From IMG/VR virus record IMGVR_UViG_3300020472_000085, positions 1 to 35,351 of that record: a stretch of 35,351 nucleotides of DNA. The stretch is one strand, 5' to 3'. The position numbers were made by a program, and so were the translations under genes. The first letter of the stretch is position 1. The number at the start of each line of letters is the position of its first letter. Positions 1 through 9,300 of the stretch are shown piece by piece. Below the pieces are notes generated by a model that saw only the letters and a program-made list of their open reading frames with translations, was not told the origin of the DNA and did not search any database. This DNA comes from a virus.

Positions 1-1877
1 GTAAATGTAGAAACACCAGAAATACTAATATCCGTACCTATAAATCTAGCAGCAGTAGCAACTCCAGTTACATTCCAATTTCTTGCAACTGCTTCATCAT
101 AAACCAAATCACCACTAACATCTAAATCACCAGAAACTTCTACATCATTAAAATATGAAGTTCCAGTAGTATTAATACCAGCAGCACTACCCTCTCCAGC
201 AATAAACAGAGAGGAAGAACTATCCCATTTTAAAACATAACCATCAGTCTGAATACCTGATCCAACAGCAACATCCTCCATTCTGGCAAGAAAGACTTCA
301 CCACCTCCACCAATTGTTGATAATTGATGCTGAACTCTCTGAACAAACAACTTATAATGCTGTTGCAATTGCTCCATTGTTACATAATTCTTATCCAATG
401 GTGTTAGTGGATCTGAATTATCTACATTAGGAGGAATGTTTAATAGACCTTCAGTAAGAACTGTCTTTTCATTAAACTTCGATAAAACTTCTTCTAAATG
501 TTGTATTTTACCAGTAAGTTCTTTATTCTTTTTCTCAATTTCATTTACTTGCAATTCTTCTACAAGATCTTTAAATTCATTACCTAATTTTTCAACATGC
601 TTTTCATTAACAGTAAAGTTAATTTCCAAATCTTTAAATTTGTTGGATATAGTATCTTCAAATAAATCCACATTTGATTTAAGATCAGTATGATACTTGG
701 AAGTACTAGTATCTAAATTTTCTTGCAATTCAAGTATTTCTTCAGAAAGATTATTTTCCAAATCTTTAATTTGAGAAGCAAAATTCTTTAAACGCTTTTC
801 ATCAGCAAGTGCTTTCTCATTAAACTCTTCATTAAACACCTCAGAAAGATTTTTTGAATCTTTAATCAAATGTTCAACTGCTATAATCCTTTCAGTTAGA
901 ATATCATCTATCTCACCACCTTTTTCATTAACTTCTTTCTGAATAGCAGTAAGACCTAGATCTAAAGTTGAGATTTTTTGATCCAAAGTAGATATATTCT
1001 CTTTTAATGATTCAGAAACTTTTCCTAATTCTTTTTCTGCGCTTAACCTAGACTCTGCCAAATTTGTCTTATATTGCGTTATACTCTTTCGTATATCTTT
1101 GATATTATCCTTATAATCTTCTTGTACAGATCCTAATACATCTTCAACTGATTTTTCAATTTCTTTGATTCTTTCTTCTGTCTTTACTTCAGTTTCAGCA
1201 AAGAATTTCTTATATTTTGGAAGTTCTTTAGTAAGTAAACTATTAACCTTACTACCAATTCCTTGAACATCCTCTTTTATTGATGAAAGATTTTCTTCAT
1301 TGATTGCCTCAATCTTAGAACCAATTTGTTCAACATCGTCATTAAGAGTGGTTACTAAACTTCCAATAGAATCTTTTACATCCTCTTTAAAATCAACAAA
1401 TCTACTATCAACTCTTCTTTCAGATTCTACAATTAATTTCTTATATGAAGGTACTTCTTCCCCTATAAACCCATTTACAGTTTCAGATAACTCAGCAAAT
1501 TCCTTTTTTATTCCCAATAAAGTTTTAGAATTAACTGTTTTTACTTTGTCCTGAATACTTCTTATTGATTCTTCTACAAATAATAAATGTGCAGTCATAG
1601 CACTATCAAGATCTTCCTTATTAATAAGTTCTTGAATATCTCCTCTAATATCTTCTATACTTTCTGCTAAAGCATCTACCTTTTCAATATTTGCTTCAAA
1701 GGTATCAAACTTATTTGTAAAATCCGATATACTTTGAACATGATTTAGATTTGTCTTAAATGCATTAAAAGCACCAGAAATAGTCTCTACCCTTTCAGGT
1801 GTAGCACTTTCCTTAACTTCATCTAAAGAAGTATTAGGTTTTAAGGTATAAAATTCGGATGGCTTCTTGAGTGGCAC
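1..1877 (-). CDS. Coiled-coil fibre-like virion protein, 3' part missing
   Basis: The frame is open for 625 codons from a GTG at 1877 to the left edge, so the C-terminus is missing. The start is well fixed: an in-frame TAG lies directly before the GTG, the next ATG is about 90 codons in, and GGAG sits 9 nt upstream. Residues about 15-480 are Lys/Glu-rich with heptad-like spacing and almost no Gly or Pro, so a long coiled coil is likely. A 77-residue unit is repeated (PSYKK near residue 142, PKYKK near 220), with a more diverged third copy. Near residue 524 comes a Gly-rich turn (IGGGGEVFLARMEDV), then beta-type sequence (SGDLDVSGDL, GVATAARFIG) typical of cyanophage fibre shafts. It follows the small terminase gene where T4 has gp17. 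I infer a trimeric fibre or whisker-like virion protein; the exact role is unknown. Confidence 0.75.
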   Translation of the reverse strand, partial: MPLKKPSEFYTLKPNTSLDEVKESATPERVETISGAFNAFKTNLNHVQSISDFTNKFDTFEANIEKVDALAESIEDIRGDIQELINKEDLDSAMTAHLLFVEESIRSIQDKVKTVNSKTLLGIKKEFAELSETVNGFIGEEVPSYKKLIVESERRVDSRFVDFKEDVKDSIGSLVTTLNDDVEQIGSKIEAINEENLSSIKEDVQGIGSKVNSLLTKELPKYKKFFAETEVKTEERIKEIEKSVEDVLGSVQEDYKDNIKDIRKSITQYKTNLAESRLSAEKELGKVSESLKENISTLDQKISTLDLGLTAIQKEVNEKGGEIDDILTERIIAVEHLIKDSKNLSEVFNEEFNEKALADEKRLKNFASQIKDLENNLSEEILELQENLDTSTSKYHTDLKSNVDLFEDTISNKFKDLEINFTVNEKHVEKLGNEFKDLVEELQVNEIEKKNKELTGKIQHLEEVLSKFNEKTVLTEGLLNIPPNVDNSDPLTPLDKNYVTMEQLQQHYKLFVQRVQHQLSTIGGGGEVFLARMEDVAVGSGIQTDGYVLKWDSSSSLFIAGEGSAAGINTTGTSYFNDVEVSGDLDVSGDLVYDEAVARNWNVTGVATAARFIGTDISISGVSTF

Positions 1878-1901
1878 CTAAAAATACTCCATCTACATTT
1901 A

Positions 1902-1909
1902 TATTTATT
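1902..1909 (-). promoter_or_regulatory. T4-type late promoter motif AATAAATA
   Basis: The minus strand reads AATAAATA here, matching the NATAAATA -10-like element of T4-type late promoters that use the phage sigma factor gp55. It lies just after the gp16 stop codon, 24 nt before the GTG start of the fibre-like gene, so a transcript starting about 7 nt downstream would have a short leader containing the GGAG ribosome site. The motif alone is common in AT-rich DNA; position in the gap is the supporting evidence. Confidence 0.5.
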
Positions 1910-2338
1910 TTACTTTTGTTTGGAGGTTTCTCCTTTGATTAATTTCGCTAAATCTGCAGTAGATCCAACAAACAAAGCATTGTTAGTAACACTAGTAGGT
2001 CCTTGCTTTTCTTCAGATTTAACATCTTTAAGTTTCTTCTGAAGATCCATTAATTTATCAGTTGCATCAGAGACACTTTTAATTAATTGTCCAGCAACTT
2101 CATACGCTCTTGGCATTTCACTTTCTTGAGCAAGTTCAAGAATACCGTCAATTGCTTCTTGTCCTTTCTCTATTATACTATAAAGATTGCCTCTTGTATA
2201 TTCATAATCCCTAGTAATCTCATCTTTAGTAAGTCTATCTGGGGGAGGATTAACTCTCTCAATAGATTTAGTTTCTTCTTCTACTACTTCTGGAGTAACA
2301 TTAAAAGTTTTATCAAGTTTAGTAAATTCTTTTGTCAT
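1910..2338 (-). CDS. 16: Terminase small subunit gp16
   Basis: This 142-aa protein is the likely small terminase subunit, which recognises concatemeric phage DNA and regulates the large subunit gp17 during headful packaging. The central part, about residues 35-105, is helical and contains the segment RGNLYSIIEKGQEAIDGILELA followed by a second amphipathic helix with DATDKLMDLQKKLKDVK, as expected for the helical-hairpin oligomerisation core of T4-like gp16. The N- and C-terminal tails are polar and low in hydrophobics. It is slightly shorter than T4 gp16 (164 aa). The gene starts 2 nt after the gp15 stop without a clear Shine-Dalgarno site, so coupling to gp15 translation is likely. The order 13-14-15-16 is the T4 order, which strongly supports the call. 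gp17 would be expected next but does not follow directly. Confidence 0.85.
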   Translation of the reverse strand: MTKEFTKLDKTFNVTPEVVEEETKSIERVNPPPDRLTKDEITRDYEYTRGNLYSIIEKGQEAIDGILELAQESEMPRAYEVAGQLIKSVSDATDKLMDLQKKLKDVKSEEKQGPTSVTNNALFVGSTADLAKLIKGETSKQK

Positions 2339-2340
2339 TG

Positions 2341-3333
2341 TTAAATATATTCACCACTAAATCCAAAGTCATCCCCTTCAGGAATTAAATCATCATCAGC
2401 ACTAGTAATAGATTTGACTTCTGCACCAGTCAGATGGTTACCAATAGTTGTACCATCTCTTCCTCTTTCAACTATTAAATCATTACCACTTATACTCTTA
2501 ACGAAAATTTCTTCATCCCCAATATTAAGATAACTCAAACTACTACTATTTGCAGTAATTCCACTAGCATCATTAACTTTAATTTGATTATCTGCAATTG
2601 CAACATCTGCTGCTAAGTTGGTAAGAACAGTTCCTGTGTAACTCTTAATTGCCCTTGGAGTAGCAGAATAACGAACATCTCTTTCGACTGATTTTGCACC
2701 ACCAGCAATATAATTGACAGTAGCTTTTCTGATGATATCCTTGGTAGCACTCTGAACAGGACCAAATAGATATGTTTTTGCAGTAAATCTTAAAGTATAA
2801 AGAAGAACTCTTCTCTGAGTAAAGTCCCCTTCATAATCATCCTGCATTGTAATATTTTCTAAAACAATTGGAATATCTCTTTTTTCTTTAATAGTATCAA
2901 CCAATGTAACTGTCAAATTATATGCTGGTTGAAAATAAGGTAATATCTGTTCGGTTATCTGTAATGCATCATCATTCAATTTGCACATTAAAGAAAGTTC
3001 AAATGCCATATTATAAGGAACTGGCATATATGCTTTCTTAGATTCTTCTCCTGTAGTAGGATCTTTTACAGTGAATTGTTGAGTAGTAGTAACCTTCCTA
3101 GATGGGTCATAAGTTAGTCCAGTAAATTCAAAGGACATCCTTGGTAATGTTATAGCAGTAGACTTACTTAAATCAGGAGACTGTTCTAATCTAGCTAAAA
3201 ATTTCTGAGTAGGTCCATATGCCAAAGGTACTCTTGTTTCTTGACTATCATTTTTTATAGTAATTCCATTAAACAAAGTACCAAATCCAATAATGGTTCT
3301 CCTTAAAATTTCGTTATAAAAATATTCAAACAT
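2341..3333 (-). CDS. 15: Tail sheath stabiliser / tail completion protein gp15
   Basis: The 330-aa product matches the gp15 family, which forms the ring that closes the head-proximal end of the tail tube and sheath and joins tail to neck. The N-terminus has the family features: an aromatic FEYFYNEILRRTIIGFGTLFN start, then LPRMSFEFTGLTYDPSRK near residue 65 and a long central beta region with PYNMAFELSLMCKL. T4 gp15 is 272 aa. The extra length lies at the C-terminus, about residues 240-318, where a beta module with IGDEEIFVKS, RGRDGTT and HLTGAEV is appended; similar modules occur in the giant wedge proteins of this window. A late-promoter motif overlaps the upstream gp14 stop, and AGGT lies about 9 nt before the ATG. 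Confidence 0.88.
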   Translation of the reverse strand: MFEYFYNEILRRTIIGFGTLFNGITIKNDSQETRVPLAYGPTQKFLARLEQSPDLSKSTAITLPRMSFEFTGLTYDPSRKVTTTQQFTVKDPTTGEESKKAYMPVPYNMAFELSLMCKLNDDALQITEQILPYFQPAYNLTVTLVDTIKEKRDIPIVLENITMQDDYEGDFTQRRVLLYTLRFTAKTYLFGPVQSATKDIIRKATVNYIAGGAKSVERDVRYSATPRAIKSYTGTVLTNLAADVAIADNQIKVNDASGITANSSSLSYLNIGDEEIFVKSISGNDLIVERGRDGTTIGNHLTGAEVKSITSADDDLIPEGDDFGFSGEYI

Positions 3334-3352
3334 AGTTATAGACCTGACATTT

Positions 3353-3360
3353 TATTTATG
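3353..3360 (-). promoter_or_regulatory. T4-type late promoter motif CATAAATA before gp15
   Basis: The minus strand reads CATAAATA, with the gp14 TAA stop (3356-3358) forming part of the motif. It continues as ATAAATAAA, the same nine bases as in the motifs before gp8 and gp25. Spacing to the gp15 ATG at 3333 is about 20 nt, similar to those two sites. This is a position-supported inference, not a proven start. Confidence 0.5.
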
Positions 3361-4831
3361 GAGTACCAAATGGATTAGCTTCTGAGAAGTCTAAAATATT
3401 ATCAGCCTCAGTTTCTATATCAGTATTATCAGCAAATCCATCATCAAGAGGATCCTTATCAACTGTTCTCAACTTACGGGTAGCCCCTGAAGATGCTCCT
3501 GTTAATACTTCTCCGACTACAAATGATCCAACAATAGATGCTACTTCTAGGACATTTGTACTAGAATTCCAAGTTCTTACCCTTGCAGTTGCACTACTGG
3601 TTCCTCCAGTAACTGTTTCATTAAATACAAAATTACCTGTTGATGATGTATCAGGAGAAGCAATAGTAACAGATATTGGTAAGTCTCCAGCAGTATATCC
3701 TACACCAGCATTAGTATAGCGAATAGATGTTACATTTCCTGCAGGATTTATAACAGCAACACCAGTAGCAGTTGTACCAACACCAGTTGCTGCTTTAGCA
3801 GGTGCAGAGAATGTAACGGTTGCCAAATCAGTAGCAAATCCACTACCAGCATTAGTAACTGTTACAATACCCAATGTTCCATCTGCAGAATAAGCAGTTC
3901 CTGCAAATCCACTACCAGGTCCATCAGCAACAGAAGTAACTGCTATTCCTGGTCCAACAGTATATCCAGCACCTGGATTTACAATATGAAGACTTTGAAT
4001 CGATTTCTGATTAGTTGCTACATTCTTATTACATACAGAAATTCCACCAATCATTTCTCCAACTGATGCAATACCAGTAACTCCTCCTGATGGGGCAGAA
4101 CCCAATCCTACATTAGGAGCATAGATATATCCTCCACCTCTATTTGAAATAGCAAACTTATATACACCTCCTGAGGTTACAATTCCTGTATATGCCCATG
4201 CAGTTGCTGCAGTACCAACCAATGTAAATGTTTGGGTTGGTCCTAACATTACATTCAAACCATCTGCATCAGTTGTTCCATCTACATCATCTCCCACCAA
4301 TTCATCATCAATTGCATCAATACCAGTATCAATAACTTCGTCTTCGTAACGGAAGAGTTCACATCTCAATTCATAAATATAATTCTTTTGTAGTTGATAA
4401 AATGGTCTCTCATGTTCTACATATTTAATTTCAAATAAACGATCTCCTAACGGGAAATAAATCAAATCTCCTTCTTTAGGTCTTGTTGTTAACTTTACAT
4501 CTGCTTCATTTTTTAATAAAGGTGTAATATATTCTTCATATCTTTCTCTAGAAATAGTAAGAGTTAGTTCATTTGTTCCTTGAATACCAAACTTTGAGAG
4601 CATTACCGGATTATCTCCATATCCATCAAAAGTATTAACATATGCTTCTAATGGATATGCATCATCAAATTTTGATCTAACAACTTCTCTAATTATAGTA
4701 TTTTCTGCCACATACTTGCGAGGTAAATAATGCACCTCAACACCGTACATCTTCAACTGTTCGTTGATTAAATCCTGAACTAAATTTTGTTCAGATCTAG
4801 CACCTTGTTGAAAAAACGGATTAAGTGCCAT
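3356..4831 (-). CDS. 14: Neck protein gp14, enlarged by an inserted beta-repeat region
   Basis: This is the neck protein gp14, which with gp13 forms the connector between portal and tail. Residues 1-175 are the gp14-like core: MALNPFFQQGARSEQNLVQDL, an aromatic YGDNPVMLSKFG segment, RPKEGDLIYFPLGDRLFEIKYVEHERPFYQL and ELRCELFRYEDE. The C-terminal tail (EADNILDFSEANPFG) also looks like a conserved end. Between them, about residues 200-455, sits a Gly/Thr/Val-rich beta region with repeated 'NxGxGY' turns (SNRGGGY, NPGAGY, TNAGSGF, TNAGVGY) and a SGATRKL unit. The protein is 491 aa against 256 aa in T4, and the insert explains the difference. The ATG overlaps the gp13 stop as TAATG, so the two are translationally coupled. 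I infer surface-exposed domains decorating the neck. Confidence 0.88.
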   Translation of the reverse strand: MALNPFFQQGARSEQNLVQDLINEQLKMYGVEVHYLPRKYVAENTIIREVVRSKFDDAYPLEAYVNTFDGYGDNPVMLSKFGIQGTNELTLTISRERYEEYITPLLKNEADVKLTTRPKEGDLIYFPLGDRLFEIKYVEHERPFYQLQKNYIYELRCELFRYEDEVIDTGIDAIDDELVGDDVDGTTDADGLNVMLGPTQTFTLVGTAATAWAYTGIVTSGGVYKFAISNRGGGYIYAPNVGLGSAPSGGVTGIASVGEMIGGISVCNKNVATNQKSIQSLHIVNPGAGYTVGPGIAVTSVADGPGSGFAGTAYSADGTLGIVTVTNAGSGFATDLATVTFSAPAKAATGVGTTATGVAVINPAGNVTSIRYTNAGVGYTAGDLPISVTIASPDTSSTGNFVFNETVTGGTSSATARVRTWNSSTNVLEVASIVGSFVVGEVLTGASSGATRKLRTVDKDPLDDGFADNTDIETEADNILDFSEANPFGTP

Positions 4832-5700
4832 TATCCTATCATATCAAGTGGAGGTAATTCATAAGTAGAAGACATTTGTTCACGAATTCTGGCAAGTTCT
4901 TTCTCACCATCATCATAAATTTGTCTTCCATTTAATTCAATACCACCTGGCAATTTAACTCCTTGAAATTTAAGTAAATTTTGACCCCATTGCCTTTTCA
5001 GAAGAGCAGTTACATAAGGTTTTAAGAATGAATCATTCCACACTCTACCATAATCATTTGGGTCTAATACCCTAAAACACTCCATGACTAGAAAATCATC
5101 AACAGTAACACTACCCCAATCAATATCCAAATATAACCTATCCATTCTTTTATTAAATCTTATTTGCTTTTCCGTAGTTAATGCAAACTGAATATCTTCA
5201 AGAAATGATTTAACCATTGCATAACTAAGGATTTCTGTAGATCCCCAATAATAAACATCATTTAGAAATAACTGGTACTTAACACTAAACATATTATTAG
5301 TAATACTATTAGCACCATCAAAATGAAATACTTTATAAACACCAACAACTGATGGTGGAACTTGTAGATAATTACTATTTTCTGTCCAATCAAAATCTAC
5401 TGCAATCGTACTTATACCAGACGATGCAGGTGCAGTAGCAGTAGTTGTAACTATTCCTGATGATCCTTTACTAGATCCAGCTTTCGCAGTTGCTTGTCCT
5501 CTATCAATATCTGCTTGAGTAATCTGATACTTCAAGAACATACGAGCACACCCGTCAAAGTGCCTCTCTTGGAAGAACTGGATGCCATCATCAATGATAT
5601 CCTCACATTGTTCATCAGCTATGTTAATCTCCAGCACAGGAGCACCTAGCTGCCTTAGACAGTATTGTTTAAACTCTGATCGTGATGAGGGTGTTGACAT
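4831..5700 (-). CDS. 13: Neck protein gp13
   Basis: The 289-aa product corresponds to gp13, the neck protein that binds the portal side of the completed head and, with gp14, allows tail attachment (T4 gp13 is 309 aa). The N-terminal segment (SRSEFKQYCLRQLGAPVLEINI, then CEDIIDDGIQFFQERHFDG) is characteristic of this family in marine T4-like phages. A middle aromatic region (NNMFSVKYQLFLNDVYYWG) leads to a helical C-terminal half ending GEKELARIREQMSSTYELPPLDMIG. Residues 73-93 form a Ser/Ala/Thr-rich low-complexity stretch that looks like a linker or loop. AAGGAT lies about 10 nt before the ATG. The gene opens a run of four overlapping or abutting genes (13-14-15-16). Confidence 0.88.
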   Translation of the reverse strand: MSTPSSRSEFKQYCLRQLGAPVLEINIADEQCEDIIDDGIQFFQERHFDGCARMFLKYQITQADIDRGQATAKAGSSKGSSGIVTTTATAPASSGISTIAVDFDWTENSNYLQVPPSVVGVYKVFHFDGANSITNNMFSVKYQLFLNDVYYWGSTEILSYAMVKSFLEDIQFALTTEKQIRFNKRMDRLYLDIDWGSVTVDDFLVMECFRVLDPNDYGRVWNDSFLKPYVTALLKRQWGQNLLKFQGVKLPGGIELNGRQIYDDGEKELARIREQMSSTYELPPLDMIG

Positions 5701-5724
5701 TTAGACACTTATCCTTGTTTATAT

Positions 5725-6120
5725 TTAGGGTGCAGAGGAAATACCTGTGTAAACAAGGATATTACCGTTTATCATATTGTAAATAGAGGCTCCTGTACCA
5801 ACTAAAACATTATACAAATATCTTCCTTGCGAAAGAGATGATGTATCAGTTGAACCCATAGATAAAGTAATTTGACCAGTACTTGTAGTAACTCCTACAA
5901 CAAAAGTTCCTGCTGGAGTCGTTGTCGCTGCTACACCAGCACCTTTTTGCACCTGAGAAGATCCTGTCCAATCAGCACTATCAGAATAAAGATTAAATGC
6001 TGTATCAGAAGTATCTTTTATATCAAAGATAGCCTTAAAATCGGCACCAGTATAGATTGTCAGATTTGATGCTACAGGAACTCCTGCACTTGGATCAAAA
6101 GTAATCTTTTTAGTTGCCAT
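5725..6120 (-). CDS. Small beta-rich hypothetical virion protein (131 aa)
   Basis: I do not recognise a named family. The product is Gly/Thr/Ser-rich with alternating hydrophobic residues (LTIYTGADFKAIFDI, QITLSMGSTDTSSL, YLYNVLVGTG, NILVYTG), suggesting a compact beta-sandwich of the kind seen in small phage decoration or fibre-attachment proteins. There is no signal peptide, membrane segment or catalytic motif. The start is supported by AAGGA 8 nt upstream, and the first 11 nt overlap the end of the preceding small gene, so the pair is coupled. It lies between the 2524-aa structural protein and gp13, where T4 has gp11, gp12 and wac, so a virion role is likely. Function is inferred from place only. 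Confidence 0.7.
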   Translation of the reverse strand: MATKKITFDPSAGVPVASNLTIYTGADFKAIFDIKDTSDTAFNLYSDSADWTGSSQVQKGAGVAATTTPAGTFVVGVTTSTGQITLSMGSTDTSSLSQGRYLYNVLVGTGASIYNMINGNILVYTGISSAP

Positions 6121-6334
6121 TGACTAATTCCTTGAGTAGAGATTTGATTTCATTCATTTCACTTTTTAAACCATCAAGATCATCTTTCATAGTATCAAGA
6201 CTTTCATTCTTTATTTTTTTTGCATCACGAGCAGCAATATAATGATTATAATCTAAATTATTCACATTAATTATAGATCCAGTTTTAGGATCTCTTGCCA
6301 GATCTCCATGACCTTCAACATCGTAAAATTCCAT
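6110..6334 (-). CDS. Small coiled-coil hypothetical protein (74 aa)
   Basis: No family is recognised. Residues 1-40 are polar and include GHGDLARDPKTGSIINVNN, while residues about 43-71 form a regular heptad pattern (TMKDDLDGLKSEMNEIKSLLKEL), a good candidate for a short parallel coiled coil that could oligomerise the protein or hold it on a partner. The ATG is 1 nt after the stop of the 2524-aa gene, with no visible Shine-Dalgarno site, and the 3' end overlaps the next gene by 11 nt. It is therefore embedded in the late operon and is probably a small virion or assembly factor, although nothing in the sequence shows this directly. Confidence 0.7.
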   Translation of the reverse strand: MEFYDVEGHGDLARDPKTGSIINVNNLDYNHYIAARDAKKIKNESLDTMKDDLDGLKSEMNEIKSLLKELVNGN

Positions 6335-6335
6335 A

Positions 6336-9300
6336 TTATGCTAATGCAACTACCCTCAAATCCTTCATCCTTGGCACATAGACCTGACTGTTAGAAGTCA
6401 TAACGATCTTAACCCTATAATTTCTAAAGGAAGGCAATCTATCTACACTAAAGGTATATTCCTTAAACTGTAGTGTTGCAGCATCAAATCCATAAGCATT
6501 TGATTTTGGAACAAGTTTGTCAGATTGACCATTATTAGCATTTTCATTAATTACCTGACCCCGTACATCAAGATTATTATATCCAGGGAATGGAGTAAAG
6601 ATTGGTTCAAATCCTTCTTGATCACTAATAGCATAGAATGCTCTGATATCAGAATCAAGATGAATATGTGCATCCAACATTATTTTAATGGAAGTAGCAC
6701 TATTTTCTAATATAAGTTCTTTAGTAATATACTGACATGCAGTAGGATCATCTTCAATTTTATTCACTCTACTATCTGTTGCATAGTTGCTAATTATATT
6801 ATTAACTCTATTAGATATAGTAATAAGACTACATCTTTGAGCATCAATTACAGGACTTACACGAGAATCACTAGTATTAAGTAGTAATCTTAATTGTAAT
6901 GGTTTTTCTCCTGGAAGAGCAGCTAATTGAACAGCAGCATTTTCTTTAGATGCAATAGTTCTAGCAGTAGTAAGATAATTTGTCTGGTTTATAGCAATAG
7001 GTTCAAATCCATTATTAATCCAAGGAATCTCACTTCCACTGAAACTAGAAGCAGTAGTTGTTCTAAGTTCACCACTTAAAGTAGTTCCTTGAACAGTAAC
7101 ATTATGAATAATAGGTCTAATTGCTTCATAAGAAATATTCTGAGATGCATATATTCTATATCCACCAGCAGACTTATTAGCATTTAAGAATAGTTTTGGA
7201 TATCCAGTATCATTACTTCTATCATCATTTGCCAAATTACTATCAAACTTTGTAGACATATCCAATTTTACATTATAAGAATCATAATCTAATGGATCAA
7301 CTTTTGTTACATCATTCAAATCATGAATCTTATTAACTCTTGCCAAATTAACTCCACCCATTTCATACTTATAAACTGGTGAACCTACTGGATATGAAAC
7401 AGAAGGACCACTACCTGTTCTTGATGCTTCTCTTACAATATTTCCACCAATAAGATTACCAGATACAGCGGTATATTCAATAATCTCATTTCCAATTCTA
7501 AGGAATCCAGTGTTAGTAGTTCCAACACCTACATTTTCAAATGATGAGAATGCGGATGCATCATCAACTGATATTGATCCAGTGTCGCCTAATTGATATG
7601 CAACAGCAAGTTTGGTTGGTTTAATATCTGATTCTGCTCCAGAAATACGAACTGAATTGTTTGTCCAATACATTCCATGATTCTTATGATTCACTTTGAT
7701 ATGTAAACCATCATTACCAGCAACATTAGTAAGTGAAGTTATCTGAACATCTCCACCATTAACACTATTAAGAGTCTTAACAGCATTAGCAGTATCAATA
7801 TACATCATTGTCTTAGCAGATCCAACAACAAAATCACCTTGAACACTATTCAATATCAATTCACTTGTACCACCAACAGATACAATAGAAAGTTTTCCAT
7901 CTCTTCCTTGAGATGTAAGTCCAACAGTTGTAAATCCAACTACATCACCAATCTGGTATCCAGAACCTGGACCATTGATGGTTGCACCTGAAGCAACTAT
8001 AGATCCAGAGTTAATAGTAATATCTGCTGTTGCTCCTCTACCATTACCTGTAAGAGTAACTAAATTAACTCCACTGTATGTAATTTGACCATCAGATGGA
8101 GAATAACCAAGACCAGCATTAGTAATTGCTAAACTTGTTATAGTTCCTGCAACTCCTGCTAATTTACCAGTAGCTTGAGTTCCCATTTGGTAAACAACAT
8201 TACCTGGTTTAAGTCCACCATCTGCTACTGTAGTACCAAGTCCAACTCTTATTTCTTTAGACTGTAATACCAATGAATTTGGCATTAACTGAGGAACTTG
8301 ATTATTTCCTTTGGAAAGTTCTGGAGTATAGAGTTCTACCGATCCAGACTCTACAAAATCTGCTCTATAAAGAGTAAACTTAAGATCTTCCCACTGACTT
8401 GCTTCCCATGTAGAAGCATTTTGAGATTTAAATAGAGATCCCAAATAGGGCTGGTTAGAAATGTATGTTTGAGTAATAAGATCCTGCTCACCAATTCTTG
8501 AAATATACACACTATATTTCGTTGAGTTTGATGCTAATGCAATCGAATATTCTTTTCCAGATTCACAATATACTGGAGATCTAAAGTTAATAGTTGTAGC
8601 AACAGATCCATCGGAAGAAGTTTCAATTTCTTCAGGTGATAAAACAATTTCTGAGAAAGGTAAAATATTCTGTGTTGGGAATCCATTCTCCATTGTTCTC
8701 AACTGGAATACACATGGAATATCCATGTCATCCTTAGAACGGAAGAATATATCACATTTAGTCAAATATACACCAGTATCATCTTCAACCAAGAATGATT
8801 GTGCTAGTGGGTCATACCAACCAATAACAACCTGTTGACTAGTTGAACCAAGATTTCTACTTGCAACAACTTCACCATTTAAAACTTCTGAAACATTCCT
8901 TTCTTGGAATTCTTGTTTCTGTTCAATTCTTGCATTTCTAACAGCAACAATATTTTCCTGAACTGTTTCAAGAGTACCAGATGCTGTATAGGTTTCTTCA
9001 GCAATAGTTGTTGCACTATCTTGATCATTATCAGGATCATTTACAAGTGTAAAGACTTTAGTACCCGTTTCAAATCTTGGGTGATCAATATTATTTGGAT
9101 TAGGAATATAGTAACTTCCAATAAGATCTGATCCTATATCAGAAATAAGTCTTAGATCAGTAAGAGTTGCTTCTGCAGAAGATGATACTCCCTTCAGAAC
9201 CATTCCTGATTCAACCCGACCAAAATAATCACCTTGTGCTTCTGCTGAAAGAGAATAAGTATCTACATTTAAAATAGTTGATGTAGATGCATAAGATGCT

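Noticed and set aside
436-693. Plus-strand Ser/Phe/Leu-rich frames opposite the coiled-coil gene (also 1300-1554)
   Set aside because: They mirror Lys/Glu-rich coding on the other strand and have unnatural composition.
5715-5735. CCTAAATA late-promoter-like site before gp13
   Set aside because: One mismatch to NATAAATA at a fixed position; such near matches are frequent in this AT-rich sequence. The same applies to TTAAATA near 32225 and CTAAATA near 17265.
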